Source of the DNA: Deltaproteobacteria bacterium
GTDB lineage: Bacteria > Desulfobacterota > Desulfobacteria > Desulfobacterales > UBA5852
Direction: 5' to 3'
Assembly (NCBI GenBank): GCA_020444045.1
Contig: JAHLLS010000010.1
Span: 1 to 64,000 of the forward strand
DNA length: 64,000 bases
The translations under genes and the position numbers were made by a program. This document shows positions 46,660 to 54,911 of this stretch, in pieces (positions within the stretch are counted from its first letter, which is position 1; every line of letters starts with the position of its first letter). The notes beneath the pieces are model-generated. The model was not told the DNA's origin. It ran no database searches and saw only the letters and a list, made by a program, of their open reading frames with translations.

Positions 46660-47814
46660 TCAGGATGGATCGTAATCGGAACTTTCCTGGTAGATCGCCG
46701 TCACTTCAAGCACCATTTCACAGGCCTTGACCATGTCAGCCACGTCGACGTATTCGCGCACCGAATGCACATCCGTCATCCCGGTCCCCAGCACGCCGGT
46801 GTTGATCCCCTGCTGAAAAAAGACATTGGCGTCCGAACCTCCGCCGGCGACTTGCAGGCGAAGCGGGCGCTTCAACCGTTCCGCCGCTTTGAAAGCCATT
46901 CGCACCACGGCGTGATGGTCCGGAATATGGGTGCGTTGAAAATCAGGATGCACATCCACGGTGACATAGGGCAGGTCACCATCGCCCCGATCGTGATAAG
47001 AGGTGGCCGCCGCTTGAAACGCGTCGATCATACGTTGGGTCACCTGCGCAAGCTTATCGTCATCATGGCTTCGCACTTCACCGTCCACCTGGACCATTTT
47101 CGGAACGATATTGGTCGCATCGCCGCCTTTAATAACGCCCAGGTTGCAGGTGGTTTCGGCGTCCAAGCGCCCCAAATCGAGCGTGGCAATCGCCTTGGCC
47201 GCAATCAGGATGGCGTTGATCCCTTTTTCCGGCGCCGACCCGGCATGCGCATCGCGACCCATAACCGTAAATTTGAGCCGGTTGGCAGAAGGCGCGCGGG
47301 TCACGAGTCCATCCGGGTCGCGCGTATCCAGAACATATCCCTGGCGGGCAGAAATCAGCGACCAATCGAGATGCTTGGCGCCTAAAAGTCCGATCTCTTC
47401 ACATGTTGAAAAAACGAACTCCATGGTGGGATGCGGCTTGCCGGATTCCTTGAGCACGCGCAGCATTTCCAGCAGGATGGCGATGGCGCTCTTGTCGTCC
47501 GCGCCCAAAATGGTCGTTCCGTCGCTGGTGATCCTGCCGTTCGCAAGAATCGGTTTTATGCCGCGCCCGGGTTCGACGGTATCCATGTGGGCACTAAAAA
47601 GAAGCGGCGCTCTATCGCTGCTTCCTTTGATACGCGCAATCAGATTGCCGGTATCACTGCCGGTTTGGGGGGCCGAACCGTCAAATACGGTTTCCACACC
47701 CAACAAATCCAATTGCTTCTTGAGATAGGCGGCCAGACGGCTTTCCTCACGCGATACGCTGTCGATCTGCACGAGGTCCATAAAGGTGTCCGTCATACGC
47801 TGGACATTGATCAT
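46660..47814 (-). CDS. M20 family peptidase (PepT-like)
   Basis: A di-zinc M20 aminopeptidase of the PepT-like group (TIGR01883), 384 residues. Metal-site motifs: FSAHMDTVEPGRG, TILGADDKSAIAI (bridging aspartate), VFSTCEEIGLLGAKHLDW (catalytic glutamates) and the C-terminal VAGGGSDANVFFQQG. The dimerisation lid lies at about 180-300. Probably a cytoplasmic tripeptidase. It is 34 nt upstream of larC and may begin that transcript. Confidence 0.9.
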   Translation of the reverse strand: MINVQRMTDTFMDLVQIDSVSREESRLAAYLKKQLDLLGVETVFDGSAPQTGSDTGNLIARIKGSSDRAPLLFSAHMDTVEPGRGIKPILANGRITSDGTTILGADDKSAIAILLEMLRVLKESGKPHPTMEFVFSTCEEIGLLGAKHLDWSLISARQGYVLDTRDPDGLVTRAPSANRLKFTVMGRDAHAGSAPEKGINAILIAAKAIATLDLGRLDAETTCNLGVIKGGDATNIVPKMVQVDGEVRSHDDDKLAQVTQRMIDAFQAAATSYHDRGDGDLPYVTVDVHPDFQRTHIPDHHAVVRMAFKAAERLKRPLRLQVAGGGSDANVFFQQGINTGVLGTGMTDVHSVREYVDVADMVKACEMVLEVTAIYQESSDYDPS

Positions 47815-47922
47815 GATGTCATCCGTTCATCTGATAAATCGTTTTATGGGAATCATTTCCTGGAATCCATGACGCCCCAATGTCGTTGTTGACAAGACGA
47901 TATGGAATCGCGGTTTGAATGA

Positions 47923-47951
47923 TTGACAAAGGCCCCTGCAAGCCGTTATAA
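47923..47951 (+). promoter_or_regulatory. sigma70-type promoter of selC
   Basis: TTGACA (47923-47928) and TTATAA (47946-47951) are 17 nt apart. The predicted start is about 7 nt before the tRNA. Confidence 0.65.
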
Positions 47952-47964
47952 GCGCTTGTATCGT

Positions 47965-48062
47965 GGAAGTGCGCAGCTACCTGGTGGGGCTCCCGGGCTT
48001 CAAACCCGGTGTGGGGCGTTAAAACCGTCCCGGGTGGGTTCGATTCCCATGCACTTCCGCCA
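47965..48062 (+). tRNA. selC: tRNA-Sec (anticodon TCA)
   Basis: Carries selenocysteine to UGA codons. 98 nt with the hallmark 8-bp acceptor stem (GGAAGTGC/GCACTTCC), anticodon loop CTTCAAA (TCA), a very long variable arm (GTGGGGCGTTAAAACCGTCCC region) and T loop TTCGATT. Discriminator G and encoded CCA. selA and selB are not in this window. Confidence 0.96.
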
Positions 48063-48107
48063 CGAAAAACAATAGTTACAATAACTTAGATATATCTGTC
48101 AACATAG

Positions 48108-48160
48108 AAACGGGGACCAAACCGGGGCCAAACCCAAGTTGCGATCCCCGTTTTTATTTT
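48108..48160 (+). terminator. probable terminator of selC
   Basis: AAACGGGGA (48108-48116) pairs with TCCCCGTTT (48145-48153), followed by TTATTTT. The 28-nt loop is long for an intrinsic terminator. Confidence 0.55.
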
Positions 48161-48282
48161 CCAACAAGCGGCAGCAACGCGGTCCATTCATTAACATGGA
48201 CACCCATCCGGTCCAGGATGTCAAAAAGGCCGTTAGAATCTGCGAGTTAAACCGCGAAGGACTTCAAGGCCTTCGCGGCGAC

Positions 48283-48465
48283 CTATTTTTCGGGATCAAA
48301 GAACGCAAAATAAATAAAGACCCCGGCGCACCCGGCACTGGCCATTATCACACCGAAGACCGAAAGATCCACCAATTTTTCAGCCAGGAAGCCGTAGATA
48401 CAAAGCCCGGTTCCCAGGAACAGCATGCCGGCAATGACCAGCTTAACCACAGCACCCATAGCCAT
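48283..48465 (-). CDS. small hypothetical membrane protein
   Basis: A 60-residue protein from the ATG at 48465 (frame open by GTG to 48501). Two hydrophobic segments (about 3-25 and 33-55, VVKLVIAGMLFLGTG and SVFGVIMASAGCAGVFIYFAFF) are joined by a short loop, and the C-terminus is DPEK. Codon choice looks like that of the neighbouring genes, which favours a real gene. No function can be assigned. The ribosome site is weak (AAAGAG next to the start). Confidence 0.5.
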   Translation of the reverse strand: MAMGAVVKLVIAGMLFLGTGLCIYGFLAEKLVDLSVFGVIMASAGCAGVFIYFAFFDPEK

Positions 48466-48501
48466 CTCTTTTTTTCCACAGTAGCCCCCCACGGATGTCA
48501 C

Positions 48502-48902
48502 CGCTCCACTGCAGACGCGTCAAAGTCATCCCCTGCCACATACCTCTCAGAACATCATCCGCGGAAAAACCATATCGGCCTTAACCTTAACCGTCTACAA
48601 CGGATTATCCCGATAAATGCAAAAGCCGATTGGCGGTTCCATCTTGCCTATTAGCGTCTTCAATAATCCAAGGACTCCTTCATAGACCTCAAAGATACAG
48701 CAAATTCTCCCGACGTGGCATCTCTTTTTCTACCAACGATTCGTGAATCCCCGCTCTGCTGACATTATTAAAGAATTAATGCTTGCGTTATTGTAAGCTT
48801 TCTTACATTATTTTTTTATTATTTTACATTTTTTTTGTATTTTTTATTTATTTTATTAATTTTTTATTGAATTATATATTTATTTAATATAAGAATTCTT
48901 AC
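48502..48902. other. 401-bp AT-rich intergenic region with operator-like palindromes
   Basis: The right half (48765-48900) is extremely AT-rich. It carries TGTAAG-CTTT-CTTACA (48792-48807) and the 12-bp palindrome TAAGAATTCTTA (48890-48901), which shares the CTTACA half-site and abuts the start codon of the ribbon-helix-helix gene. The left half shows nothing recognisable. Confidence 0.6.
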
Positions 48903-49061
48903 ATGGTTCAAAAAAAGACATTTTCAACCCGAGTGGATGAAAGCCGGATTAAGGCATTGAAGCATCTTGCCGTGGATACGGATAAATCCCTTGGTGTTCT
49001 TCTTGAGGAGGCCATCGCAGATCTTGTGCGTAAATATGAAAAGAAAGGGATCAGATCATGA
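48903..49061 (+). CDS. ribbon-helix-helix DNA-binding protein (antitoxin-like)
   Basis: A 52-residue RHH protein. The N-terminal strand KKTFSTRVDESRIKALKHLA and the following helix DTDKSLGVLLEEAIADLVRKYEKK match the CopG/ParD-type fold of a dimeric repressor. Its ATG touches the palindrome TAAGAATTCTTA, so it probably autoregulates. The stop codon overlaps the ATG of the PilZ gene (ATGA), so the two are coupled. No toxin-like gene follows; the partner may be elsewhere, or the protein may be a stand-alone repressor. Confidence 0.78.
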   Translation: MVQKKTFSTRVDESRIKALKHLAVDTDKSLGVLLEEAIADLVRKYEKKGIRS

Positions 49062-49435
49062 CGAGCACCATGGGAGCGCAATGTGCGGGGAGGCTACAGG
49101 AGGCGAATTTCTGTTCTTTCTATGAAGCGGATGATCACAAGTCGACACGCGGCAATGAAAAACGCCGTTCAATTCGACTCACACACGAAGAACCGGTGAT
49201 TCTTGAAACGCAGGAAGGCAATCTGTTTGGCGCCGTCATGATGAACTACGGTAAAAATGGCCTCTATTTTGAATCCGACTTAAGGGCACAACGCGGCACA
49301 ATTCTACGCATTCGCAATGAATCTACGCTGGCAAACAGAAGCGAGGGAGGCTGCTGTGCCGAGGTGCGGTGGTCTAAACCCCTGGAGGGCAGCCCAACCG
49401 AGTATGCCTTTGGAACCGGTGTCCGTTACTGCTGA
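49058..49435 (+). CDS. PilZ-domain protein
   Basis: A 125-residue protein with a C-terminal PilZ-like domain (about 32-122): EKRRSIRL gives the RxxxR c-di-GMP-binding motif, and MNYGKNGLYFES corresponds to the (D/N)xSxxG motif with Gly for Ser. AEVRWSKPL and FGTGVRY complete the barrel. The degenerate second motif may weaken nucleotide binding. The first 30 residues are unusual and cysteine-bearing. It overlaps the RHH gene by 4 nt. Confidence 0.75.
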   Translation: MTSTMGAQCAGRLQEANFCSFYEADDHKSTRGNEKRRSIRLTHEEPVILETQEGNLFGAVMMNYGKNGLYFESDLRAQRGTILRIRNESTLANRSEGGCCAEVRWSKPLEGSPTEYAFGTGVRYC

Positions 49436-49591
49436 ACAGCAATCGCAAACGCATCAACACAAGTCCATCAAACGGCAGAAAACCATGCACAGTGCATCAC
49501 TTACCATCATATTTCGCTTTTCCGTATCATGGCCCGCACGGGGCGAGTTCCAGCCCCACCCCACCCCAACTTTTTAGTGGAGAATTGAACA

Positions 49592-49825
49592 TTGAAAACA
49601 GAAAATGGAAGCATCGACGCCGAAAAGGGAGTTGAATGTATTCAATCCATCTGTCTCAGTGAGAAATCAACGGAATGCGTTTGTCCAAAATGCGGCGCCC
49701 GACATCGCGTCAAACTGCTGTGGACCGGCCGGGGGATTCCCCGCAAATTTTGTCCGATTTGCAAGCATTACTCCAACTCCATCAATGATTCCGATCCCTG
49801 CAACGTCTCATCGATGACCGTTTGA
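49592..49825 (+). CDS. small zinc-ribbon protein
   Basis: A 77-residue protein with two CxxC pairs (CPKCGARHR near residue 30 and FCPICKHY near 53), spaced as a zinc ribbon. The remaining residues are polar. A TTG start at 49592 is used, with GGAG about 10 nt upstream. Function unknown. The coding evidence is modest, but the ribbon pattern is regular. Confidence 0.6.
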   Translation: MKTENGSIDAEKGVECIQSICLSEKSTECVCPKCGARHRVKLLWTGRGIPRKFCPICKHYSNSINDSDPCNVSSMTV

Positions 49826-49990
49826 GGGGTTTTGATACGGAAGTAGGCTAAAAATCGTCAGAGTCCCTGCCGAGGGTGCTTCTGTCATCCTTTGCCATAG
49901 GGCACCCTCCCCTATTGGCGATGAAGCCCCCTTTTTTGGAGATGAATGCTTTCGAGATCGAACTGCCATCCTTAAAAAATTTGCGGCCCC

Positions 49991-50028
49991 GGTTTCCCGG
50001 AGCCGCTATGGTTTCCCGGAGCCGCTAT
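49991..50028 (+). repeat. 19-nt perfect tandem duplication
   Basis: GGTTTCCCGGAGCCGCTAT occurs twice without a gap. The preceding GCGGCCCCGG (49983-49992) can pair with the 3' half of either copy, so alternative hairpins are possible. Confidence 0.75.
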
Positions 50029-50044
50029 GGAGGAAGGAGGTAAG

Positions 50045-50083
50045 ATGAAAGCAATATGGCAGTTGCTTTCAATGATCCTTTAA
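50045..50083 (+). CDS. possible 12-residue leader peptide
   Basis: ATG-AAA-GCA-ATA-TGG and on, ending TAA, encodes MKAIWQLLSMIL. A very strong AAGGAGG lies 4 nt before the ATG. The coding region lies within dyads (GAAAGCAA 50047-50054 with TTGCTTTC 50063-50070, and GGCAGT 50058-50063 with ACTGCC 50091-50096), as in attenuator leaders. It lies 250 bp before feoA. Too short to support by codon use; a chance match is possible. Confidence 0.35.
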   Translation: MKAIWQLLSMIL

Positions 50084-50331
50084 AGATCACACTGCCAATT
50101 TAGTTACAATTTTTACGAATGCCGCCCCATTTACCGCTATTTTCCCCTGCCCTTTTCAATCATTTTTTCCCCAATTGATCTATTTCTATCTGTTTATATT
50201 CGTTTTTTTTATTTATTACGGCTATCTAAAAAAGTTCATACAGCCAAAAATATATTGCAAAATTTTCTTTTTTACCTCATATACGCATCCTTAACGTAGC
50301 AACGCATTGTGCTGATGAACTTTAAATAAGA

Positions 50332-50592
50332 ATGACTGGAATGGATCGTCCCAATTTTACAACCACGCCCCTGAGTCGGTTGGCTGAAGGCCAGCGGGCA
50401 CGCATTGTCTCCATCGGCGGTGGTGGCGCATTGCGGCGCCGAATCATGGAAATGGGAATGATACGCGGTACCGAGCTGTTGGTTGAAAAATACGCACCGC
50501 TGAGAGATCCGTTGGAAGTGATCGTCAAAGGATTTCACGTTTCGCTTCGTGTCGAGGAAGCCGCTCAAATCACAGTGGAAGTCGTGGAGTAA
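50332..50592 (+). CDS. feoA: ferrous iron transport protein FeoA
   Basis: A small SH3-like partner of FeoB, 86 residues (ATG at 50332; ATG at 50341 also possible). LSRLAEGQRARIVSIGGGGALRRRIMEMGMIRGTELLVEKYAPLRDPLEVIVKGFHVSLR is the FeoA pattern (split here only by description). It probably binds FeoB on the cytoplasmic side and modulates its GTPase. It lies 9 nt before feoB. Confidence 0.92.
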   Translation: MTGMDRPNFTTTPLSRLAEGQRARIVSIGGGGALRRRIMEMGMIRGTELLVEKYAPLRDPLEVIVKGFHVSLRVEEAAQITVEVVE

Positions 50593-50601
50593 TCCCTTTC
50601 C

Positions 50602-52788
50602 ATGGAAAAGGCCACCATCACCATCGCGTTAGCCGGTAATCCAAACTCGGGAAAAACCACGATTTTCAACAATATCACCGGCACCCGGCAAAAAGTCGGC
50701 AACTGGCCCGGCGTTACCGTTGAAAAAAAAGAAGGCCGGATTCATAAATTCGGCTACGACCTCAAAATTATCGATCTCCCCGGTATTTACAGCCTTACAC
50801 CCTTCTCGATCGAGGAAATTGTGGCCCGGGATTACATCCTGGAAGAATGCCCGGATGTCGTTATCGACATCATCGATGCCTCCAACCTCGAACGGAGTCT
50901 CTACCTCGCCACCCAGATGCGTGAACTGGGGCGCTCCAAAGTCCTTTTTGCCCTTAACATGTCCGATGTTGCCCGTGCCCGCGGGTTCAAAATCGATGGC
51001 GACAAGCTCTCCGAACTTCTCGATGTCCCGGTGCACGCCACGGTGGGCAATAAAAACCAGGGTGTGGACGTGCTTCTGCAGAAAGCCATCGAAATGGTGG
51101 AATCCGGCAAGGAGCCGCCCAAAGGCCGCAAGGTTAACTATTCCAAGGACATCGAAGCCGCCATCGGCACACTGGAAGCAATGCTTACCCCTCACTTCCA
51201 GGCTGACAGCTCCTATGATTCCCGCTGGGCATCCATCAAACTGCTCGAAAACGACAGTGTCGTATTGAAACGTATCCAATCGGTATTGCCTGACGATGCC
51301 CTATCTGAATTGATGTCAAAAACCGACATGCTCCGGCAGACGCTACGGGAGCGGTACGATGAAGACCCGGAAATCATTTTGACCGATGAACGCTACGGTT
51401 TCATTGCCGGCATCATGAAAGAGGTCTTCACGACGTCCTCGCGCAAACGCATCGACAGCTCGCGGAATATTGACCTGGTCCTCACCAACCGGTTTGTCGG
51501 CTTCCCCATTTTCCTCTTTTTCATCTGGGCCATGTTCCAGCTGACGTTTACGCTGGGCGCCTATCCCATGGACTGGATTGAAAGCGGGGTCGCTGCTGCA
51601 GGTGCCGTCCTCAACAATGCACTGCCGGAAAGCCTGCTGAAAGACCTGCTCGTCAACGGCATTCTGGCCGGTGTGGGCAGCGTGGTTGTCTTTCTGCCCA
51701 ACATTCTCATCCTCTTTTTCTGTATCGCAATTTTCGAAGACACCGGTTACATGTCCCGCTGCGCCTTTTTGATGGATAAGATCATGCATTTGATCGGTCT
51801 CCATGGCAAATCGTTCATCCCGATGCTCATGGGATTTGGCTGTAACGTGCCGGCCATCATGGCGGCACGTACCCTTGAAAGCGAAAAAGACCGCCTACTT
51901 ACGATCCTGATTACCCCCTTCATGTCCTGTTCCGCCAAACTGCCCGTCTATATCGTGCTGGCCGGCACTTTTTTCGGCCCACGAGCCGGCACGGTCATTT
52001 TTATCGTCTACCTTTTCGGCATCGTGACCGCCATCTTAACCGGACGCCTTTTTCGTACCACGCTCCTGCGCGGGGCCGATGCCCCGTTTGTCATGGAACT
52101 GCCGCCATACCGGGTTCCGATGGTGAAATCGCTGCTGATTCACATGTGGGATCGCAGCAAAATGTTTCTCAAAAAAATGGGCGGCATTATTCTTGTGGGT
52201 TCCGTCATCATCTGGACGTTGTCGGCCTTTCCGCGCACCACGCACTATTCCCATGACTACCCGGCCGCCATCGCGCACATCGAATCCGTTTTCGCGCAAC
52301 GCATCGATGGCGCCGATCCTTCGGCGCGGCCGATATTGGAAACGGAAAAAGCCGACCGCTTGCAGGACATCCAGCGCGCCATGCGGGCCGAACAGACCGC
52401 AAATTCGTTTATGGGCCTCATCGGAAAGGCGGTGGCACCCATTTTTGCCCCGATCGGCATCGATTGGCGCGGCGGCGTATCGCTGTTGGCCGGTTTTGTG
52501 GCCAAAGAGATTGTGGTCAGCACACTGGGCGTGCTGCATGCCGTCGACGAAGAGGGCTCCGAGGCCCTTCGCCAGGCGCTGGTGGATTCCGGCATGACGC
52601 CCCTATCAGCGTTTTCGATGATGATTTTTGTACTGCTCTATATCCCCTGTATCGCCACGGTGGCCACCATTCGCAAGGAAACCAATTCCATGCGATGGAC
52701 CTTTTTCAGCATCGGCTACACGACGGTGGTGGCCTGGCTCATGGCCTTCATCGTCTATAACGGCGGTCGCCTGATCGGCCTGGCTTAA
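50602..52788 (+). CDS. feoB: ferrous iron transport protein B
   Basis: A GTP-driven Fe(II) transporter of 728 residues. The N-terminal G domain has G1 GNPNSGKTTIFN, switch GNWPGVTVEKKEG, G3 DLPGIYSLTPFS and G4 NMSD; a GDI helix domain follows (about 170-270). The membrane part has two Gate regions: GFGCNVPAIMAART (metal-path cysteine) and a second core near SVIIWTLSAFPRT. About eight to ten helices. The length is within the family range. It needs FeoA, encoded directly upstream. Confidence 0.95.
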   Translation: MEKATITIALAGNPNSGKTTIFNNITGTRQKVGNWPGVTVEKKEGRIHKFGYDLKIIDLPGIYSLTPFSIEEIVARDYILEECPDVVIDIIDASNLERSLYLATQMRELGRSKVLFALNMSDVARARGFKIDGDKLSELLDVPVHATVGNKNQGVDVLLQKAIEMVESGKEPPKGRKVNYSKDIEAAIGTLEAMLTPHFQADSSYDSRWASIKLLENDSVVLKRIQSVLPDDALSELMSKTDMLRQTLRERYDEDPEIILTDERYGFIAGIMKEVFTTSSRKRIDSSRNIDLVLTNRFVGFPIFLFFIWAMFQLTFTLGAYPMDWIESGVAAAGAVLNNALPESLLKDLLVNGILAGVGSVVVFLPNILILFFCIAIFEDTGYMSRCAFLMDKIMHLIGLHGKSFIPMLMGFGCNVPAIMAARTLESEKDRLLTILITPFMSCSAKLPVYIVLAGTFFGPRAGTVIFIVYLFGIVTAILTGRLFRTTLLRGADAPFVMELPPYRVPMVKSLLIHMWDRSKMFLKKMGGIILVGSVIIWTLSAFPRTTHYSHDYPAAIAHIESVFAQRIDGADPSARPILETEKADRLQDIQRAMRAEQTANSFMGLIGKAVAPIFAPIGIDWRGGVSLLAGFVAKEIVVSTLGVLHAVDEEGSEALRQALVDSGMTPLSAFSMMIFVLLYIPCIATVATIRKETNSMRWTFFSIGYTTVVAWLMAFIVYNGGRLIGLA

Positions 52789-53028
52789 CCCCTGCCCCGC
52801 CGACGCCCCGATTAAACGCGGCGAATCCCGTCGGATCATCCCTCCCCATCGTCCGCAGTATAATTCCGTCATTTCGTCGGCCATCGGAAACGGTGACGCT
52901 CGGATCGGAGTTCATCAGGAAGGAATGTGAGAATGGTCACCTATATTTGATCGGCAAACGATGACCAGATGAGGGTGTTGGACGGCAAGCGGATTGGATT
53001 TTAAAAAGGCTGGAAGAAGCGTGGAAAA

Positions 53029-53259
53029 TCAGTTGACGAAGATTTTATGGGCCATGCCCCGGCCCAGCACCAGTCGGCTGCCTCGGACATCAAGAATAAA
53101 AGGGTCACCCGGTGCATTGCTGATAATTTCAACCTCGACCCCCGGCAGCAGTCCCATGGCTGCCAGTCGGGATGTCATCTGTTTGCCGCCATTGACCGAC
53201 ACCAGGCGGACTTTGCTTCCCCGGGAGGCCATAATAAGTGGCATTTGCGTCAAGGTCAT
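53029..53259 (-). CDS. FeoA-domain protein (second copy)
   Basis: A 76-residue FeoA-like SH3 protein: ASRGSKVRLVSVNGGKQMTSRLAAMGLLPGVEVEIISN followed by GDPFILDVRGSRLVLGRGMA. The ATG at 53259 is preferred (AAGGA just upstream); the frame is open to 53298. It is convergent with feoB, 240 bp apart, and lies downstream of rlmD. It may substitute for or modulate FeoA, or be a stand-alone regulator of the transporter. Confidence 0.88.
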   Translation of the reverse strand: MTLTQMPLIMASRGSKVRLVSVNGGKQMTSRLAAMGLLPGVEVEIISNAPGDPFILDVRGSRLVLGRGMAHKIFVN

Positions 53260-53398
53260 TATCCTTCTATCGTTCAGGGTCGATCCATACGGATTCAATA
53301 GGCCAAACGGAACGGCCTGTCAATAATTATTTGGAACGACGAACTTTTTTACCGTCACCAATTCTTAATGATAAGCCACTGTTCATACAGCATTAACG

Positions 53399-54787
53399 CT
53401 ACAGTTTCTCCAAGCGGGCCACACTTTCAATGTGCCACGTATGGGGAAACATATCCACCGGCTGGACTTCGGCAACCCGATAATGGTCCTTGAGAAGGCT
53501 GATGTCGCGTGCCAGGGTGGCCGGGTTGCAGGACACATACACAATTCGCGGTGGCACAATCTGGATGACCTGTTTCAGGACATCCTTGTGCATGCCGTCC
53601 CGCGGAGGATCGAGGATCATGACATCCGGCGAAGCCTCCAGAGCGGCCAGTCGTTCGCGGACATCCCCCTGCATGAAACGGCAGTTGCCGATATGGTTGC
53701 TGCGGCAGTTGTCTTCCGCGTCCTGAACGGCGCTGGCAACGATTTCCATCCCCATCACTTCCCGGGCGGCGTCGGCCAAAAAAATGGCAATGGTACCGGT
53801 GCCGCTGTAAAGATCCAGCACGAACTCCGTTCCGGACAGACGGGCGAATTCTTTCACTTTGCCATAGAGCAAGGCGGCCGAGCGTGTATTGGTCTGGAAA
53901 AAGGAATTGGCCGAAATCGCAAACTCAAAGGGACCGATCCGATCCGTTAATTTGGACTGACCGGAAATCGGCACTTCATATTCACCCGCGGCAATCGCAG
54001 CTTTACGCCCGGTAACGTTGTTCACCACGGAAACGATTTCCGGATGGGCATCCATCAGTTTTTCGGCCATGGGCCGTATCACCTCGATAGCCTCCCCTGA
54101 GGTAATCAGGTTGACCAGCCACTGGTCCCGGGCCACGGAGTGCCGCAGCATGAGAAACCGCCAGAAACCGACATGGCTCCGCAACCCATAGGGCGGCTTT
54201 CCCGAAGCACGCATCCCCTGTCTGACTTCTTCCAGAACCTGGTTGCCAAGAGCCGGCTGCAGCAGGCAAGCGCGGGTGTCGAGCACCTTGTGAAAGGTGC
54301 CGGGCACATGCAGTCCTAAAGCGAACGATATATCCTGGTCGTCCTGGTCCATCTCCGAGGGCAGCAGCCAGCGGCGGTCCGAGCAGGAAAATTCCATCTT
54401 GTTGCGATAGCCGAAAATCGGGTTTGCCGGCAATGTTGGATGGACACGGGGGGCCTGCAGTCCCCCGATATGTTCCAGCGCCTCCCTCACATGGCTTTGT
54501 TTGTAGGCCAGTTGCTTGTCATAGTGAAGAAACTGCCACTTGCAGCCTCCGCAAAACCCACTGTATTCGCATGGGGCCGGCACGCGGTCGATAGAAGGCC
54601 GAAGCAACTGCACAACGCGTGCTTCGGCATACTGTTTGCGCTTTTTGAAAATCCGGGCTTCCACACGATCACCGGGTACGGCGCCGTCGATGAATACAGC
54701 CATCCCGTCCACACGGGTCAGCCCCTTGCCACCAAAGGCAAGATCCGCTATCTCGACGTCGATTATTTGACCTTTTTTAACCGTCAT
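53399..54787 (-). CDS. rlmD: 23S rRNA (uracil-C5)-methyltransferase RlmD/RumA-type
   Basis: A 462-residue SAM-dependent rRNA m5U methyltransferase. An N-terminal TRAM domain (1-60) is followed by [4Fe-4S] cysteines in CEYSGFCGGCKW (about 73-84). The C-terminal domain has ELVLDLYSGTGTIAIFLA (SAM site), MILDPPRDGMHKDVL, and the catalytic cysteine in VYVSCNPATLARD. Whether the target is U1939 (RlmD) or another uridine cannot be settled from sequence. Confidence 0.9.
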   Translation of the reverse strand: MTVKKGQIIDVEIADLAFGGKGLTRVDGMAVFIDGAVPGDRVEARIFKKRKQYAEARVVQLLRPSIDRVPAPCEYSGFCGGCKWQFLHYDKQLAYKQSHVREALEHIGGLQAPRVHPTLPANPIFGYRNKMEFSCSDRRWLLPSEMDQDDQDISFALGLHVPGTFHKVLDTRACLLQPALGNQVLEEVRQGMRASGKPPYGLRSHVGFWRFLMLRHSVARDQWLVNLITSGEAIEVIRPMAEKLMDAHPEIVSVVNNVTGRKAAIAAGEYEVPISGQSKLTDRIGPFEFAISANSFFQTNTRSAALLYGKVKEFARLSGTEFVLDLYSGTGTIAIFLADAAREVMGMEIVASAVQDAEDNCRSNHIGNCRFMQGDVRERLAALEASPDVMILDPPRDGMHKDVLKQVIQIVPPRIVYVSCNPATLARDISLLKDHYRVAEVQPVDMFPHTWHIESVARLEKL

Positions 54788-54911
54788 GGTTCAATACGCC
54801 CATTTTTTTACAGCGCCCATAAAAGGGCCTGTTTTTATCGAAATGCGAGATCCTTTATACGACCGGAACCGGCAAATCAATCCTTTCACAACCAGAACGG
54901 CGAATTTACGT

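Larger units (their letters stand above)
49826..50331. other. 506-bp intergenic region with structured leader upstream of feoA
   Basis: It holds a perfect 8-bp hairpin (GAGGGTGC 49872-49879, GCACCCTC 49902-49909), a 19-nt tandem duplication (GGTTTCCCGGAGCCGCTAT at 49991-50009 and 50010-50028), a 12-codon leader ORF, further dyads, and an AT-rich stretch from 50110 to 50290. No Fur-box match was seen. Confidence 0.55.

Noticed and set aside
47965-48062. Selenoprotein genes near selC
   Set aside because: I looked for genes broken by an in-frame TGA with a following hairpin in this window and found none; the genes here have cysteine or no redox residue at the relevant positions.
48063-48282. 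Phage or island attachment site at the selC 3' end
   Set aside because: No integrase and no repeat of the tRNA 3' end is visible; the sequence after selC is better read as its terminator.
49912-49960. Fluoride or other known riboswitch upstream of feoA (GGCGATGAAGCC)
   Set aside because: Only the first block resembles the crcB motif; the remaining conserved blocks and pseudoknot partner are missing.
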